Shown: positions 1 to 9,495, counted from the stretch's first letter. The stretch: DNA of 64,000 nucleotides from Bowmanella dokdonensis (GCF_017254865.1 NZ_JAFKCV010000004.1:124001-188000), one strand, 5' to 3'. Numbers and translations are program-made. The notes: generated from the sequence alone by a model not told the origin.

Positions 1-2328
1 CTGGCTACCGCCGCCGAGATCCCCATGAACATCAGCGCCGTGGGCGCCGCCGAATTGCGCCGCAAGAACATTACCGATATCAAGGATCTGATTGCCGATT
101 CGGTGGAAATCAGCGCACCGGGCAACAGCAGCCGCTTTGCCGAATCCGTTACCGTACGTGGCCTGAATGTGTCACCGGTGAATGCCAACAACCTGGAACA
201 GTTTGCCCGTACCACGGTGGCCTATTACCTGGACGATACACCGCTGCCCAATATCGGCTATCGCATTAAAGACATTAACCGGGTGGAAAAGCTGCTCGGT
301 CCACAGGGTACCCTGTACGGTGGCGGCAGCCTGGGCGGCACCATCCGCTATATCACCAACCAGCCGGTGCTGGATGAATTCAGCTTCGATGCCAATGCCA
401 GCCTGTTCCAGGTGAAAAACGGCGGCCTGAGTCATGACACCGACTTTGTCATTAACCTGCCCATCAGCGACACCTTGGCCGTCCGTGCCTCCGTGGCGAA
501 TCTGGATGATGCCGGTTTTACCGATCGTATCGCCAATCCGGTGTACTTCCCCGACGCGCTCAAGCGTATTCCCGATCCCAATCCCAATCAGGAGCTGTAT
601 GAAGACGATGACTGGGAAGAAACCACTGGCGGCAAGATTGCCCTGTTGTGGCAGCCCAGCGATGACTTCACGCTGACCTTGTCGCATATTCAGCAGGACC
701 AACTGGCCCACGGCACCACGGGGGCCAGCCGCCTGACCGTGGATTACGCCTGTGAGCAGGAAGGATTGGAAGGGGAGGCCTGTGACGCCAAGTACAGCCG
801 CTACACCACGCCCTTTCAGGTCAATGACCATACCATTGTAGCCACCTACGAAGAGTACTCGGATCGTGAACTGAGTCTGGATTCCATCGACTTTGACTGG
901 CAATTGGATTTTGCCCGTTTGCATTCCAGTACCTCTTACTTTGAGGACAGTCGCAAAGGCCAGGCCGATTACCTGGGTTATGGGCTGGTGTATTACGGCT
1001 GGATCCCGGATCTGGCCCTGGATGCCACTAACGAGTCGGCCTACATCACCTTTGACAATACCTATAAGGGCTTTAACCATGAGACCCGCCTGACTTCCAA
1101 CGACGACGGGCCGCTCACCTGGATTGCCGGCATTTTCCATACCGATACCGAAAAGCGCCTGATCTTCTCCGAGTTTTATCCGGGCTTTGATGAGGCCACC
1201 AATAACTTCTACGGCTTTGACCGCCAGGCCTGGTACGGCGATACCCGTCCGGGCAGCGTGGATGAGGGCTACCATGAGAATTTCCATAATCAGTATCAGG
1301 AAACCGCCCTGTTTGGTGAGCTGACCTGGGCGGCCACCGACAAGCTGGATCTGACCCTGGGAGCGCGGATCTTCCGTTATGAAGACGAGAATGAGCCGTT
1401 GATCGTGGATTACACCGGGGTCACCAACAGCCGCTCCAGCTCTGAAACCAGCGGTACTGAGTCCTTCTTTAAATTCAACGCCGCCTACCAGATGACCGAT
1501 ACCCTGTTGGCCTATGCCACCTTCTCACAGGGCTTCCGCCGTGGCGGCACCAACGGTTTTAAAGATGACACCACCACGGATCAGGACGGCAATACCGTGC
1601 CCCTGACAGTGTCCGAGGGGGCGCAGAACTATGATCCTGACTCCACCAATAATTACGAGTTGGGCATCAAGGGCTTTATGCTGGACCGGGATCTGTATAT
1701 GCAGGCCAACGTCTATCGCATTGAGTGGGATGACGTGCAGACCTATTTCTCACAGACCCTGGACGGCATATTTCCGTTAAACGGCACAACCAACGGACCT
1801 TCGGCAAAAACTGAGGGTTTCGAGTTCAGCTCCCGCTACCAGCTCTCCGATGAAATCACCCTGCGTTATGCCGCAGCCCGCACCGAAGGCGAGTGGACAG
1901 AAACGGCCGAGCGCTGCGTGTTTGATCCGGTGCCCAATGCCCCGGAAGCGGATCTGCAGTGCCGTACCTGGGAAAAAGGCGGTAATCTGGGCGGCACGCC
2001 AAAATGGCGGCATAACTTCGGCGTCAGTTACGACACCAATTTCGAAGTGGGCTATCTGTCGGTCAATCTGGACGGTCGTTACGTGGGGGAAACCCCCAGT
2101 GACAGAAAGGACAGCATCGACAGCGAAGTCTACACCCGCGACAGTTATACCCTGTATAACGCCAGCGTCAGTTACGGCCGGGATGACTGGAAAGTCTCCC
2201 TGTGGGTGGATAACCTCACCGACGAGCTGGCGGAAACCTCGGGTCAGACTGACCTGGGCCAGGGCTGGCGGACCATCTTTGTGCGTCCCCGGACTGTGGG
2301 TGTGAACCTTTCCTACACCTACTACTAG
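1..2328 (+). CDS. TonB-dependent outer-membrane receptor, 5' end missing
   Basis: The frame is open from base 1, so the ATG at 25 is internal and the signal peptide and TonB box lie outside the window. The first ~130 visible residues read as a plug domain, with VTVRGLNVSP, a VEKLLGPQGTLYG stretch and GGTIRYITNQP. The rest is a 22-strand type barrel ending in aromatic residues (SYTYY), the usual outer-membrane insertion signal. The plug and barrel resemble the receptors of Alteromonadales and sphingomonads that take up organic substrates. The ligand cannot be read from sequence. An MFS carrier starts 62 bases downstream, so receptor and inner-membrane carrier may form one uptake route. Confidence 0.92.
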   Translation: MATAAEIPMNISAVGAAELRRKNITDIKDLIADSVEISAPGNSSRFAESVTVRGLNVSPVNANNLEQFARTTVAYYLDDTPLPNIGYRIKDINRVEKLLGPQGTLYGGGSLGGTIRYITNQPVLDEFSFDANASLFQVKNGGLSHDTDFVINLPISDTLAVRASVANLDDAGFTDRIANPVYFPDALKRIPDPNPNQELYEDDDWEETTGGKIALLWQPSDDFTLTLSHIQQDQLAHGTTGASRLTVDYACEQEGLEGEACDAKYSRYTTPFQVNDHTIVATYEEYSDRELSLDSIDFDWQLDFARLHSSTSYFEDSRKGQADYLGYGLVYYGWIPDLALDATNESAYITFDNTYKGFNHETRLTSNDDGPLTWIAGIFHTDTEKRLIFSEFYPGFDEATNNFYGFDRQAWYGDTRPGSVDEGYHENFHNQYQETALFGELTWAATDKLDLTLGARIFRYEDENEPLIVDYTGVTNSRSSSETSGTESFFKFNAAYQMTDTLLAYATFSQGFRRGGTNGFKDDTTTDQDGNTVPLTVSEGAQNYDPDSTNNYELGIKGFMLDRDLYMQANVYRIEWDDVQTYFSQTLDGIFPLNGTTNGPSAKTEGFEFSSRYQLSDEITLRYAAARTEGEWTETAERCVFDPVPNAPEADLQCRTWEKGGNLGGTPKWRHNFGVSYDTNFEVGYLSVNLDGRYVGETPSDRKDSIDSEVYTRDSYTLYNASVSYGRDDWKVSLWVDNLTDELAETSGQTDLGQGWRTIFVRPRTVGVNLSYTYY

Positions 2329-2390
2329 GCCGTATCGGCTAGACAGCCCGTGACGGCGGCGATGGCCGCCGTCGTTACAGGAGCAGGGCA

Positions 2391-3581
2391 ATGACAGAAA
2401 TGGCTGAGCAACACAAGATTACCTGGCAGGGCACTGTCGGCTACTCGGCAGTATTGCTGGTGGCCATGATGGGGGCGGCGGTGACCACCCTGATGCCGCT
2501 GATTGTCGGTGCTTTTTCCGATACCGGACTGTACAGCGATCAGCAGGTGGGATTTCTGGCCGCCGCCGATGTGGCCGGCATACTGGTGGCCAGCGCTTCG
2601 GCCTTTTTCTGGGTCAGGCATTGCCCCTGGCGGGGAACCACCCTGGTGAGCCTGCTGCTGTTTATTCTTGCCAACGGTTTGACCGCCTATGTGACCGACA
2701 CCGCCGTATTGTTATTGGTGCGCTTTCTGGCCGGGGTCGCCTGCGGTGTTGGCTATGCCATTGCCCTGGCCGCCCTGGGGGACCGGCCTCTGCCGGACAA
2801 GGCTTTCGGTGTGATGGTAACCCTGCAGGTAATATTCGGCACTTTAGGCTTTGCCTTACTGCCCCAGGTGATTGCTGACTATGGGGTCAGCGGTATCTTC
2901 CTGTTTTTCAATTTGTCTCTGTTGCTGGCCTTGTTGCTGGCCATGGTCCAGTTCCCGGCCAACCAGAAAAATGACCTTCCCGCCTTACTGAGGGTGTCCG
3001 GCTCCAACTCAGCCGCCTGGCTGGTGTTTGCCGGCGTGGTGGCGTATTACTTTGCCCAGGGTACCGTCTGGGCCTACCTGGAGCGGATCGGCCAGGACGC
3101 CGGCTTGAGTATGGCCGATATCGGCTGGATCCTGGGAGTCGGCTTTGCCGTCAGCGCCGCCGGATCCGCCCTGTCCGGCTGGTACGTCAAACATCGGGGG
3201 CGGCTCAGTGCCATCTGGCTGACCTGGCTGGTGCAGATCCCCTGCCTGGCGGCCTTGTATTGGATGGGTGGTGAACATCTTTGGTGGATCTATGCCCTGA
3301 CCACAGTGATCTACCAGATCTTCTGGAGCTTTGTAGTACCGGTGATGATGGGCATCTTTAATGATGCGGATCGAAGCGGACGGCTGATCGTCTTTTGTGT
3401 GACCGCCTTCAAGGTGGGTCTGGTGCTGGGACCGCCGGTGGCCGGTTTTATTCTGACCTGGCTGGGGGTGCGGGACGTGTTGTGGGCCGGGGCCCTGGCC
3501 ATCAGCCTTAGCTGTCTGTGCCTGCACCTGGCACAAAAGCGCGTGGCACCCAGGTTAAGTAAACAAGAGGGAAATCGATGA
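2391..3581 (+). CDS. MFS transporter
   Basis: This 396-residue, very hydrophobic protein has about 12 predicted membrane segments and fits the major facilitator superfamily in length and pattern. A basic loop follows the early helices (near residue 80) and a long loop lies near residues 190-205, between two six-helix halves. CAGGAGCAGGG precedes the ATG. The stop overlaps the start of the next gene (ATGA), so the two are probably translated together. Placed after a TonB receptor and before a lipoprotein and a secreted peptidase, it is a candidate inner-membrane importer for whatever the receptor brings in. The substrate is unknown. Confidence 0.85.
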   Translation: MTEMAEQHKITWQGTVGYSAVLLVAMMGAAVTTLMPLIVGAFSDTGLYSDQQVGFLAAADVAGILVASASAFFWVRHCPWRGTTLVSLLLFILANGLTAYVTDTAVLLLVRFLAGVACGVGYAIALAALGDRPLPDKAFGVMVTLQVIFGTLGFALLPQVIADYGVSGIFLFFNLSLLLALLLAMVQFPANQKNDLPALLRVSGSNSAAWLVFAGVVAYYFAQGTVWAYLERIGQDAGLSMADIGWILGVGFAVSAAGSALSGWYVKHRGRLSAIWLTWLVQIPCLAALYWMGGEHLWWIYALTTVIYQIFWSFVVPVMMGIFNDADRSGRLIVFCVTAFKVGLVLGPPVAGFILTWLGVRDVLWAGALAISLSCLCLHLAQKRVAPRLSKQEGNR

Positions 3582-4441
3582 AGGGGAGAGTCTTTGCATT
3601 CCTTGGCGCTGTCTGTCTGCTGGGTTGCGCCACCAACAGCCCACCGGTTTTTACCCTGGACAAGGCGGGCCGGGACTATCAGTTCCGTGCCGGAGAGGGG
3701 GACTACCGGGTCGCCTTTAATTACACGGGTAAAAACTGGACTCATGCCGATGTGGCCGCCATTTCTATTGATATCGACAAGCCCATTGCCATCCTGCCGC
3801 AGCAGTATACCCAACCGGGTAAGATGATGCCCGGTGCCGCCGTCAACGGCGAAAATATCGGCAAACAGTGGAACCGGATCACCCAGCAGGAACTGGCCCG
3901 GCGACTAACGGAAAAGGGCTTTTTCGTGCTGACTCCCAGCATTCAGATGTATGGGGAGGATCTGAACGGCTACCAGGGTTTTGAACACTTTATTGCCGGT
4001 GTGCATAAAGGCAATGCCCATGTGCAGACGGTGCTGCTGACCGCCGACGCCCACATTGCCAACCAGCAGAACCCCCTGCCCGGGGCGCAGATGCTGGTCA
4101 CCGGCACACAGCCCCGTAACCCCGATTGGGAAGCCCTGATGCAAGCGCAGATCGCGCCCTTTTATAAGTCCGTGGGGCTGGGAAACCGGGGCGCCAGGGT
4201 TCGGGGCGGACATTCGGATGTGGAAGGCAGTTCGGCCGCCTGGCATCCGCTGATTGAACGGGCCGCCGAATACGGTAATACGGTGACCATAATGGAAGTC
4301 GGCCGGGCCATCGACATAGTGGAACAGGCCGGTTCCATCGAGGCGGGCCGGCAGTGGGCCGCCCCGTTGTTTGATGCGGTGGCGGCGGCCATGACCCTGT
4401 GGGCGTGCCAAAAGGGTTATGTACTTGAAGATTGTCAGTAA
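3578..4441 (+). CDS. Lipoprotein with an Amidase_3-like (N-acetylmuramoyl-L-alanine amidase) pattern
   Basis: This 287-residue protein starts with a lipoprotein signal (cleavage before Cys17 in LLGCATN). Several blocks line up by eye with zinc amidases of the Amidase_3 family. NGENIGKQW..ELARRLTEKGFFVL resembles the region after the first zinc site. ADAHIAN resembles the S-I-H-A-N block. NRGARVRGG and TIMEVGRAIDIVE resemble the late V-E-V-G-F glutamate block. The first block, normally D-P-G-H-G-G, appears here as an ILPQQYTQPG stretch without histidine, so activity is uncertain. It overlaps the upstream carrier by 4 bases and the downstream peptidase by 23. The family call is an inference and the lipoprotein call is firm. 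Confidence 0.55.
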   Translation: MKGRVFAFLGAVCLLGCATNSPPVFTLDKAGRDYQFRAGEGDYRVAFNYTGKNWTHADVAAISIDIDKPIAILPQQYTQPGKMMPGAAVNGENIGKQWNRITQQELARRLTEKGFFVLTPSIQMYGEDLNGYQGFEHFIAGVHKGNAHVQTVLLTADAHIANQQNPLPGAQMLVTGTQPRNPDWEALMQAQIAPFYKSVGLGNRGARVRGGHSDVEGSSAAWHPLIERAAEYGNTVTIMEVGRAIDIVEQAGSIEAGRQWAAPLFDAVAAAMTLWACQKGYVLEDCQ

Positions 4442-6491
4442 GTTATTCCTCCTTTCGTTAGTCTTTTCAAGCGGATTTTCTTTTGCCGATCCTTTCGCCC
4501 CGTTATCGCTGCCAGCTACGCAAGGCACAGAACAAGGGTTGCCCAGGGCAGATTACTGGCAACAGCAGGTTGACTATGTCATAGAAGTTACCCTCAGTAC
4601 CCGGGACAACGCTCTGACGGCCAGCGCGACACTCACCTACCAGAACCGTTCACCTGATACCCTCAAGGTACTGTGGTTTGAACTGCCACAGCAACGTTTT
4701 GCCAAAGGCAGTCTGGCCCGTCAGACGCTGGCGCAACAGGCCTCGGAAAACGGCGGTACCAGCAAGCTAAAGATTGTGGATGCGCAGGGCCAGCCGCTTA
4801 AAATTGACTGGCAGGACACCCTGATCAGTGTCCTGTTGTCAAAGCCCCTTGAGCCAGGCGGGAGTATTCAACTGACCCTCAACTGGGATCTGCAACTGGT
4901 CTCCCGGGCGCATCCTTTATCCCCCCGGGGCGGCTATGAAGCCAGTCATGGCATAACCCGGGTACTGGCAGTGACCCAGTGGTATCCGCGCCTGCTTTAT
5001 TACGGCGTAGATGGCTGGCAGTTGGCCCCCTATATCAAAAATGCCGAATTCAGCCTGGAGCGGGCAGATTTTAAGGTGACCATCCATGCACCGGCCGATT
5101 ATCTGGTGGTGGCGGGGGCCCGGTGGCTCTCCGCAAGGCAAAACCTGCCAGACGCTGTGTTTCATAAATGGCAGACTGCCGGTCATCAACCCCTGACCCT
5201 GTTTGGACCAGACCAGCCCTGGCAGTTCAGCAGCCCTGCCCCCTGGCATTTTCGATCAGATAACCAGCGGGACTTTGCCTTTGTGCTGGCCAGGGATATG
5301 GTCTGGCAGGTACAGCGACTGGACACTCAACCGGACGGTCTGCGCCTCAGTGTGCTCTACCCGGATTCGGGGCGCTGGCTGTGGCACCAATACGCCCTGG
5401 CCGCTGCTGGTCATGGTTTTAAGACGCTGTCTGCGTGGCTGGGACCGCCTGATCTTTCCACTCAGCATATAGTGAATATCGCCGGTCTGGGCATGGAATA
5501 TCCGGGCCTGAAACTGGTGGGCTTTCGCGGCCCGGATGCGCCGGTACCGGGGCCGTCCCCGGAGTACAGCCGCACCCAAAAATACGACGTGATTGGCGGT
5601 ATACTCCATGAAGTGGCCCATGAATGGCTGCCCATGCAGGTCAATCTGGATGAGCGTCGTGAAGGTTTCTTCGACGAGGGGATGGCCAGCTATCTGGCAT
5701 TCAGGCTGGAGCAGCAGTGGAGTGCCAACTTTCAGAGTTTCTACGGCCAGCCCTATAAAGCAGGCTCTCTGATGCGCTCTGCAACCCATCAGGCGCCTGT
5801 CACTGATGCTGAACAGCTGACCAGCAAACTGGACAGCCATTACCATATCCCGGCGGTGGCCCTGGTGGTGCTCAGGCAGTTAGTGGTGGGGGCTGAAGAT
5901 TTTGATGCCATGCTGGCCGACTTTGTCCGCGTCTGGCGTGGCAAAACCGCCACCTTTACCGATTTTATCCGCTTTATCGGCCATCGCAGCGACCTGCAAC
6001 TGGACTGGTTCTGGCGGGGGTGGTTCTTCGAGCCCGCCTTTGTGGATTTGACCCTGCTTGACGCCAGCGTGCAGCTTTCGGATCAGCAGGCAACCGATCC
6101 CGCTTGGCTGATGGAGTATGACTGGCCGCAGGTGTCGTTAAGCTCGGGAAGGGCTTTGGAAGACAGGCAACCGGAACTGCAGGATCCCCACAGCCGCTTC
6201 AGTGACCGCCAGCAGGACCGGCTGGATAAAGCCCAAGCCGGGGGATCCCAACTTAGCCTGACCCTGGCCAATCTGGGCAGTTTGCCGTCACCGGTGCCGG
6301 TAAGACTGATGTTTACTGATGGCAGTTGGCAGGACAGCGTGTTGCGGGCGGATATCTGGCGGTCTGATCCTAAACGGGCTGAGGTATCGATAAGCCTGCC
6401 AGCGGATAAAATTCTGCAACAGGTATGGCTGGATCCCCTGTCCCTGACCGGCGATGCCAACCCCCATAATCAGCTTACCCGACTGTTTTAA
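4419..6491 (+). CDS. Secreted M1-family metallopeptidase
   Basis: This 690-residue protein has an N-terminal signal peptide (about residues 1-23, ending SGFSFA). The M1 gluzincin signature is complete: HEVAH at residues 397-401 is followed 19 residues later by the zinc-ligand Glu in FFDEGMAS. A GMEY motif lies at about residues 356-359, in the position of the M1 exopeptidase GxMEN loop. The C-terminal ~150 residues look like an extra beta-rich domain. The start overlaps the lipoprotein gene by 23 bases, so the group is probably one operon. It is distantly similar to the 815-residue M1 protein at 43509 (shared W-F-W-R-G-W and H-E-V-x-H blocks). It probably trims peptides in the periplasm. Confidence 0.88.
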   Translation: MYLKIVSKLFLLSLVFSSGFSFADPFAPLSLPATQGTEQGLPRADYWQQQVDYVIEVTLSTRDNALTASATLTYQNRSPDTLKVLWFELPQQRFAKGSLARQTLAQQASENGGTSKLKIVDAQGQPLKIDWQDTLISVLLSKPLEPGGSIQLTLNWDLQLVSRAHPLSPRGGYEASHGITRVLAVTQWYPRLLYYGVDGWQLAPYIKNAEFSLERADFKVTIHAPADYLVVAGARWLSARQNLPDAVFHKWQTAGHQPLTLFGPDQPWQFSSPAPWHFRSDNQRDFAFVLARDMVWQVQRLDTQPDGLRLSVLYPDSGRWLWHQYALAAAGHGFKTLSAWLGPPDLSTQHIVNIAGLGMEYPGLKLVGFRGPDAPVPGPSPEYSRTQKYDVIGGILHEVAHEWLPMQVNLDERREGFFDEGMASYLAFRLEQQWSANFQSFYGQPYKAGSLMRSATHQAPVTDAEQLTSKLDSHYHIPAVALVVLRQLVVGAEDFDAMLADFVRVWRGKTATFTDFIRFIGHRSDLQLDWFWRGWFFEPAFVDLTLLDASVQLSDQQATDPAWLMEYDWPQVSLSSGRALEDRQPELQDPHSRFSDRQQDRLDKAQAGGSQLSLTLANLGSLPSPVPVRLMFTDGSWQDSVLRADIWRSDPKRAEVSISLPADKILQQVWLDPLSLTGDANPHNQLTRLF

Positions 6492-7027
6492 TTGCCCGGG
6501 CAGAGTTCGGCTTTTAACCGGATGGCGCCGTTAAAGGATTGCCCGGGGATAGGTTGAATCTTCACCAGCCCCTGATTGGAGGTCATACGATGGATATACT
6601 GACCCTCTCCTACCGCAATGCCCACATGGGTGATCACCCCTTCGGCCCAGTTGCCGTAAGTATTGTGCAGAAATACCAGATCGCCGGGCTGCAGGTCTTC
6701 GATGCGGGACAACCGGATACCAAATTCCTCACTGGCCAGTGAGTCGGCGTGCTCGGGCAGCAACTGGTCATCCTCCCCCAGCAGATGTTTGTCCCAGGGG
6801 GTTTGCGTTTCCAGGCTTGCAAACTGCTCACCGCAGGCGGCTTTCAGCACTTTCCGGGTCCAGTTCATGCACTGCTCGGCTTCTCCCACCCGGTAAGGCT
6901 TGTTCAGCCACTGAAGACTTTGCTGATGGATCGGCTCGTTTGCTTGGGCGATGCACCATGGGGTGCAAAACAGGGCTGCGGATAACAGGGGAAGAGTTAA
7001 GGGTTTCAAGGTCTGGCTCCCGGGCAT
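6488..7027 (-). CDS. NlpC/P60-like secreted hydrolase
   Basis: This protein of about 179 residues has an N-terminal signal peptide (ends IAQA). The pattern suggests an NlpC/P60-type papain-like fold: a Cys in EQCMNWTRKVL near the N-terminus, LQPGDLVFLHN in the middle, THVGIAVGEGQYIHR with the expected His, and a short tail. Family members cleave gamma-D-Glu-diaminopimelate or related bonds in peptidoglycan. I chose the ATG at 7027 over a TTG six bases upstream. The gene converges on the M1 peptidase with a 4-base overlap of the stop regions. The sequence around the Cys is not the classical D-C-S-G form, so a divergent member or another substrate is possible. Confidence 0.65.
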   Translation of the reverse strand: MPGSQTLKPLTLPLLSAALFCTPWCIAQANEPIHQQSLQWLNKPYRVGEAEQCMNWTRKVLKAACGEQFASLETQTPWDKHLLGEDDQLLPEHADSLASEEFGIRLSRIEDLQPGDLVFLHNTYGNWAEGVITHVGIAVGEGQYIHRMTSNQGLVKIQPIPGQSFNGAIRLKAELCPGN

Positions 7028-7085
7028 ATGCAAGGCTTCACAGTATGGAAGCCAGCGCCCGGCAGGCCAGTTGGTTTTAATCGGC

Positions 7086-7364
7086 TCAGGCGATGGGCTT
7101 GCTGACCGAGGAAACGGTTTGTCTCAGATTTTGATGGCTGGCCAGAACCGCGTTGACATCGTTGATCAGTGCCATGCCGGCTTCGGTAAGCCTCGGGGAG
7201 CGCTTGCTGCGGTCAAACAATGGGATACCCATGCTGTTTTCCATGCTGATAATCAGCCCACTGACTGAGGACTGCGCCTTGCCCAGTTTGCGGGCGGCAC
7301 CGGAAAAACTGCCCGCTTCCACAGCTGCAGCAAAGGCTCTGAGTTGTTCCAGTGACAATGACAT
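7086..7364 (-). CDS. Truncated LysR-type regulator, DNA-binding domain only
   Basis: This 92-residue protein matches the N-terminal winged-helix domain of LysR regulators: LEQLRAFAAAVEAGSFSGAA, then KAQSSVSGLIISMENSMG, PLFDRSKRSPRLTEAG and the start of the linker helix. LysR proteins are normally about 300 residues with a periplasmic-binding-like effector domain. Here a stop follows the linker helix, and only 58 bases separate it from the next gene, so no effector domain remains nearby. CAGGAG lies 7 bases before the ATG. It could be a remnant or a working stand-alone DNA-binding protein. The intact start and Shine-Dalgarno make the second option worth testing. Confidence 0.75.
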   Translation of the reverse strand: MSLSLEQLRAFAAAVEAGSFSGAARKLGKAQSSVSGLIISMENSMGIPLFDRSKRSPRLTEAGMALINDVNAVLASHQNLRQTVSSVSKPIA

Positions 7365-7516
7365 GCTGAATACTCCTGACCGTTATTGGGAACCACATAG
7401 TACAGAATAAATCTGTACATTAATGTTACAGTTTTGAATATTTTATTTGTCTATTGATTGGCGGGAAAGTTCAATTCGACCAATGAACAAAAATGCGCCC
7501 CGAAAGGCTTTGGAAA

Positions 7517-7538
7517 TAAAAAAGGCGGGGAACCCGCC
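7517..7538 (-). terminator. Rho-independent terminator of the CPBP protease gene
   Basis: Read on the minus strand, a GGCGGG/CCCGCC stem with a 3-base loop is followed by a run of six T. It lies just past the stop codon of the minus-strand CPBP gene. Confidence 0.8.
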
Positions 7539-7545
7539 CGGCAGG

Positions 7546-8442
7546 TTAACCTTGGATGGCTGGGGATGTGAAGGAGGGCTTTGCCGGAGGATTGGCAGCG
7601 GCACGGCTGCCCTTCCAGCGCCATAAAACCAGCAGCATTAGGCTATCCACCAGCAGTGCAAACACGCTGGCTTCGGGACCAAACTGTCCACCGGTCAGCC
7701 ATTCGGCCTTATCGGCAAACTCGGGCGTAAACCAACCCTGCTGACCGTAGCCGCTGACACCGAAGCCCAGCACATGACCCTGGGCCCAGTTCCAGCCCAG
7801 ATGGATACCCACCGGCAGAGCCAGACTACCGGTACGGACGTAGGCCAGACCCAGCAGCATGGCGCCGATGGCCAGATCCAGTGAGGCAATCATCAGAGTC
7901 GTGCCCTGCATATCCGGATTGTCCCAGTGTCCGGCGGCAAACAGCATGGCCAGGGCAAGTTGTGCCGGCCAGAGGCCGATACCCTCAATCAGACGCTGAA
8001 ACACAAAGCCGCGAAACAGGGTTTCTTCGAACAGGGCCACGCACAAGAACATAAACAGGCCATAGCACAAAGCATCCAGACTGCGCTGGGGATCCAGAGC
8101 CAGGCTGACCCCGCCGGTGGCCCAGATGATTGCGACTATCAGCGCCATCAGCGTCGCGCCGAGCAGGGTGCCTGCCCCAAACTCCCTTATCCAGCGACGG
8201 TCCAGGACAAAGCCGACGCTTTTAAGCGGCTCCCCCCGCAACCGGGTGCAGGCCCAGGTCACCAGCAGGATCAGTATGAAGGGCAGGGGCTCCAGCCATT
8301 TGTCCGCCAGACCGGTTTCCAGCAGACCGCTTTTAACCGGGCCATAGGCGAAGCGACTGGCTGCCAGTATGGCCACGAAAATAGCAATCCACCAGCCGCT
8401 GCGCAGTTGGTCGTGTTGATTGCGAAACAGAGTCTTTAGCAT
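7546..8442 (-). CDS. CPBP-family intramembrane metalloprotease
   Basis: This 298-residue membrane protein has about eight hydrophobic segments. It carries the CPBP (Abi, CAAX protease and bacteriocin-processing) motifs: EETLFRGFVFQRL with the paired Glu and the Arg, then a later AAGHWDNPD block and an HLGWNWAQG block supplying the His residues. Family members are putative prenyl-peptide or intramembrane proteases and are often linked to bacteriocin immunity or membrane homeostasis. The gene stands alone with its own terminator. The natural substrate cannot be inferred. Confidence 0.88.
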   Translation of the reverse strand: MLKTLFRNQHDQLRSGWWIAIFVAILAASRFAYGPVKSGLLETGLADKWLEPLPFILILLVTWACTRLRGEPLKSVGFVLDRRWIREFGAGTLLGATLMALIVAIIWATGGVSLALDPQRSLDALCYGLFMFLCVALFEETLFRGFVFQRLIEGIGLWPAQLALAMLFAAGHWDNPDMQGTTLMIASLDLAIGAMLLGLAYVRTGSLALPVGIHLGWNWAQGHVLGFGVSGYGQQGWFTPEFADKAEWLTGGQFGPEASVFALLVDSLMLLVLWRWKGSRAAANPPAKPSFTSPAIQG

Positions 8443-8640
8443 AGGGTTTCCTTATTGTTATCAGTGCTGTTTGGCCAATCGGTGATTCCGATGGTTTATC
8501 TGCATGGCAATCCTCGGGCCAGGAATTAAATTTAGAAAAAACAACGATTTAGAGTTTTGATGCGTTGCGGGAGTGGTCAACCAGATAACTATCTGGCGGA
8601 TTTAGCGCATTGAGTGGCGAAACTTGTCAGAGTCTGACAG

Positions 8641-9495
8641 TCAGGGTTGAACATTGACCCCATTGCTGATGGCGCGGATCTGCTCAAGCAGGGCCTGGCC
8701 GGCGCTGAAGCACAGGCTGTCTTCCGTCAGGGTGTTTTCCCGGGTCACTCCATCCACGCTGCCCAGAGCCGACAGGTACTCCAGGATGGCCAGGGGCTGT
8801 ATGTCAGCCAGCAGATCCTCACCACGCAACTTGCCGAGCATGGCCAGGATGCCGTAAGCCGCCCAGTTGGACACATCGGCCACCACCAACTCGTCGCAGG
8901 CGGTGCGTGAAGGGATGATCGACAACGCCTGCAGGGCATTAAACACCTTGCCCATGCCGATTTCATTGCCGCCATCGCCTATGCCGATGCTGGGCAGGTC
9001 CGAGTCGGTGACAAAATAATCAAAACAGGCGCAGCGCTCGGTAATGTCCTCGCCACGCATATTGAAATAGCGGCCCTGGGCCGACAGGCCAGGCCGCTCG
9101 ATGGATATAATCAGGCTGGGCCGGTATTCGTCCAGCAACTCGCGGGTTTGCCGTGGAGCCTGCTCCAGTTCATTATCACGGATACGCAAACAGTCATACT
9201 GCCCTACCAGCGCGCTGTATAAGGGCTCTCCGCACACCAGCACGGGTTTGCAACCGATAGCGGACAGGCCCTGATACAGGGCAATGGCCCCTACCGGGCC
9301 GTCAGTTTCAAACGTATGGGTCACCGGAAAGCCGGTGCCGATGAGCACAGTGCCAGGATTATCCTGAATCAGGCGTGCGCTGCGCAGCAGATAGCCGGGC
9401 TTCAGGGCAAGTTGCAGCTGCCGCATGCCGCGCAGGTTACGGGCCACCAGCAGATCTTCCAGCTCGCGGCTGAGCTTTTGCAGGGACTCAGGCAT
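8641..9495 (-). CDS. D-glutamate cyclase-like protein (DUF4392)
   Basis: This 284-residue protein is recognisable as the DUF4392/D-glutamate cyclase domain from GTGFPVTHTFETDGPVGA near residue 53 and GIGDGGNEIGMGK near residue 171. The characterised relative, mammalian DGLUCY, converts D-glutamate to 5-oxo-D-proline. The gene overlaps pxpC by 8 bases and ends an operon for 5-oxoproline use. This supports a link between D-glutamate or 5-oxoproline handling and the PxpABC enzyme, though direction and stereochemistry here are inferred. Length is normal for the stand-alone bacterial form. Confidence 0.82.
   Translation of the reverse strand: MPESLQKLSRELEDLLVARNLRGMRQLQLALKPGYLLRSARLIQDNPGTVLIGTGFPVTHTFETDGPVGAIALYQGLSAIGCKPVLVCGEPLYSALVGQYDCLRIRDNELEQAPRQTRELLDEYRPSLIISIERPGLSAQGRYFNMRGEDITERCACFDYFVTDSDLPSIGIGDGGNEIGMGKVFNALQALSIIPSRTACDELVVADVSNWAAYGILAMLGKLRGEDLLADIQPLAILEYLSALGSVDGVTRENTLTEDSLCFSAGQALLEQIRAISNGVNVQP

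Noticed and set aside
172-1287. Long minus-strand ORF opposite the first TonB receptor
   Set aside because: It is antisense to a clear receptor frame, has biased composition and no family signature.
25-2328. Start codon of the first receptor at the ATG at base 25
   Set aside because: The frame is open upstream to base 1 and no signal peptide follows the ATG, so it is internal.
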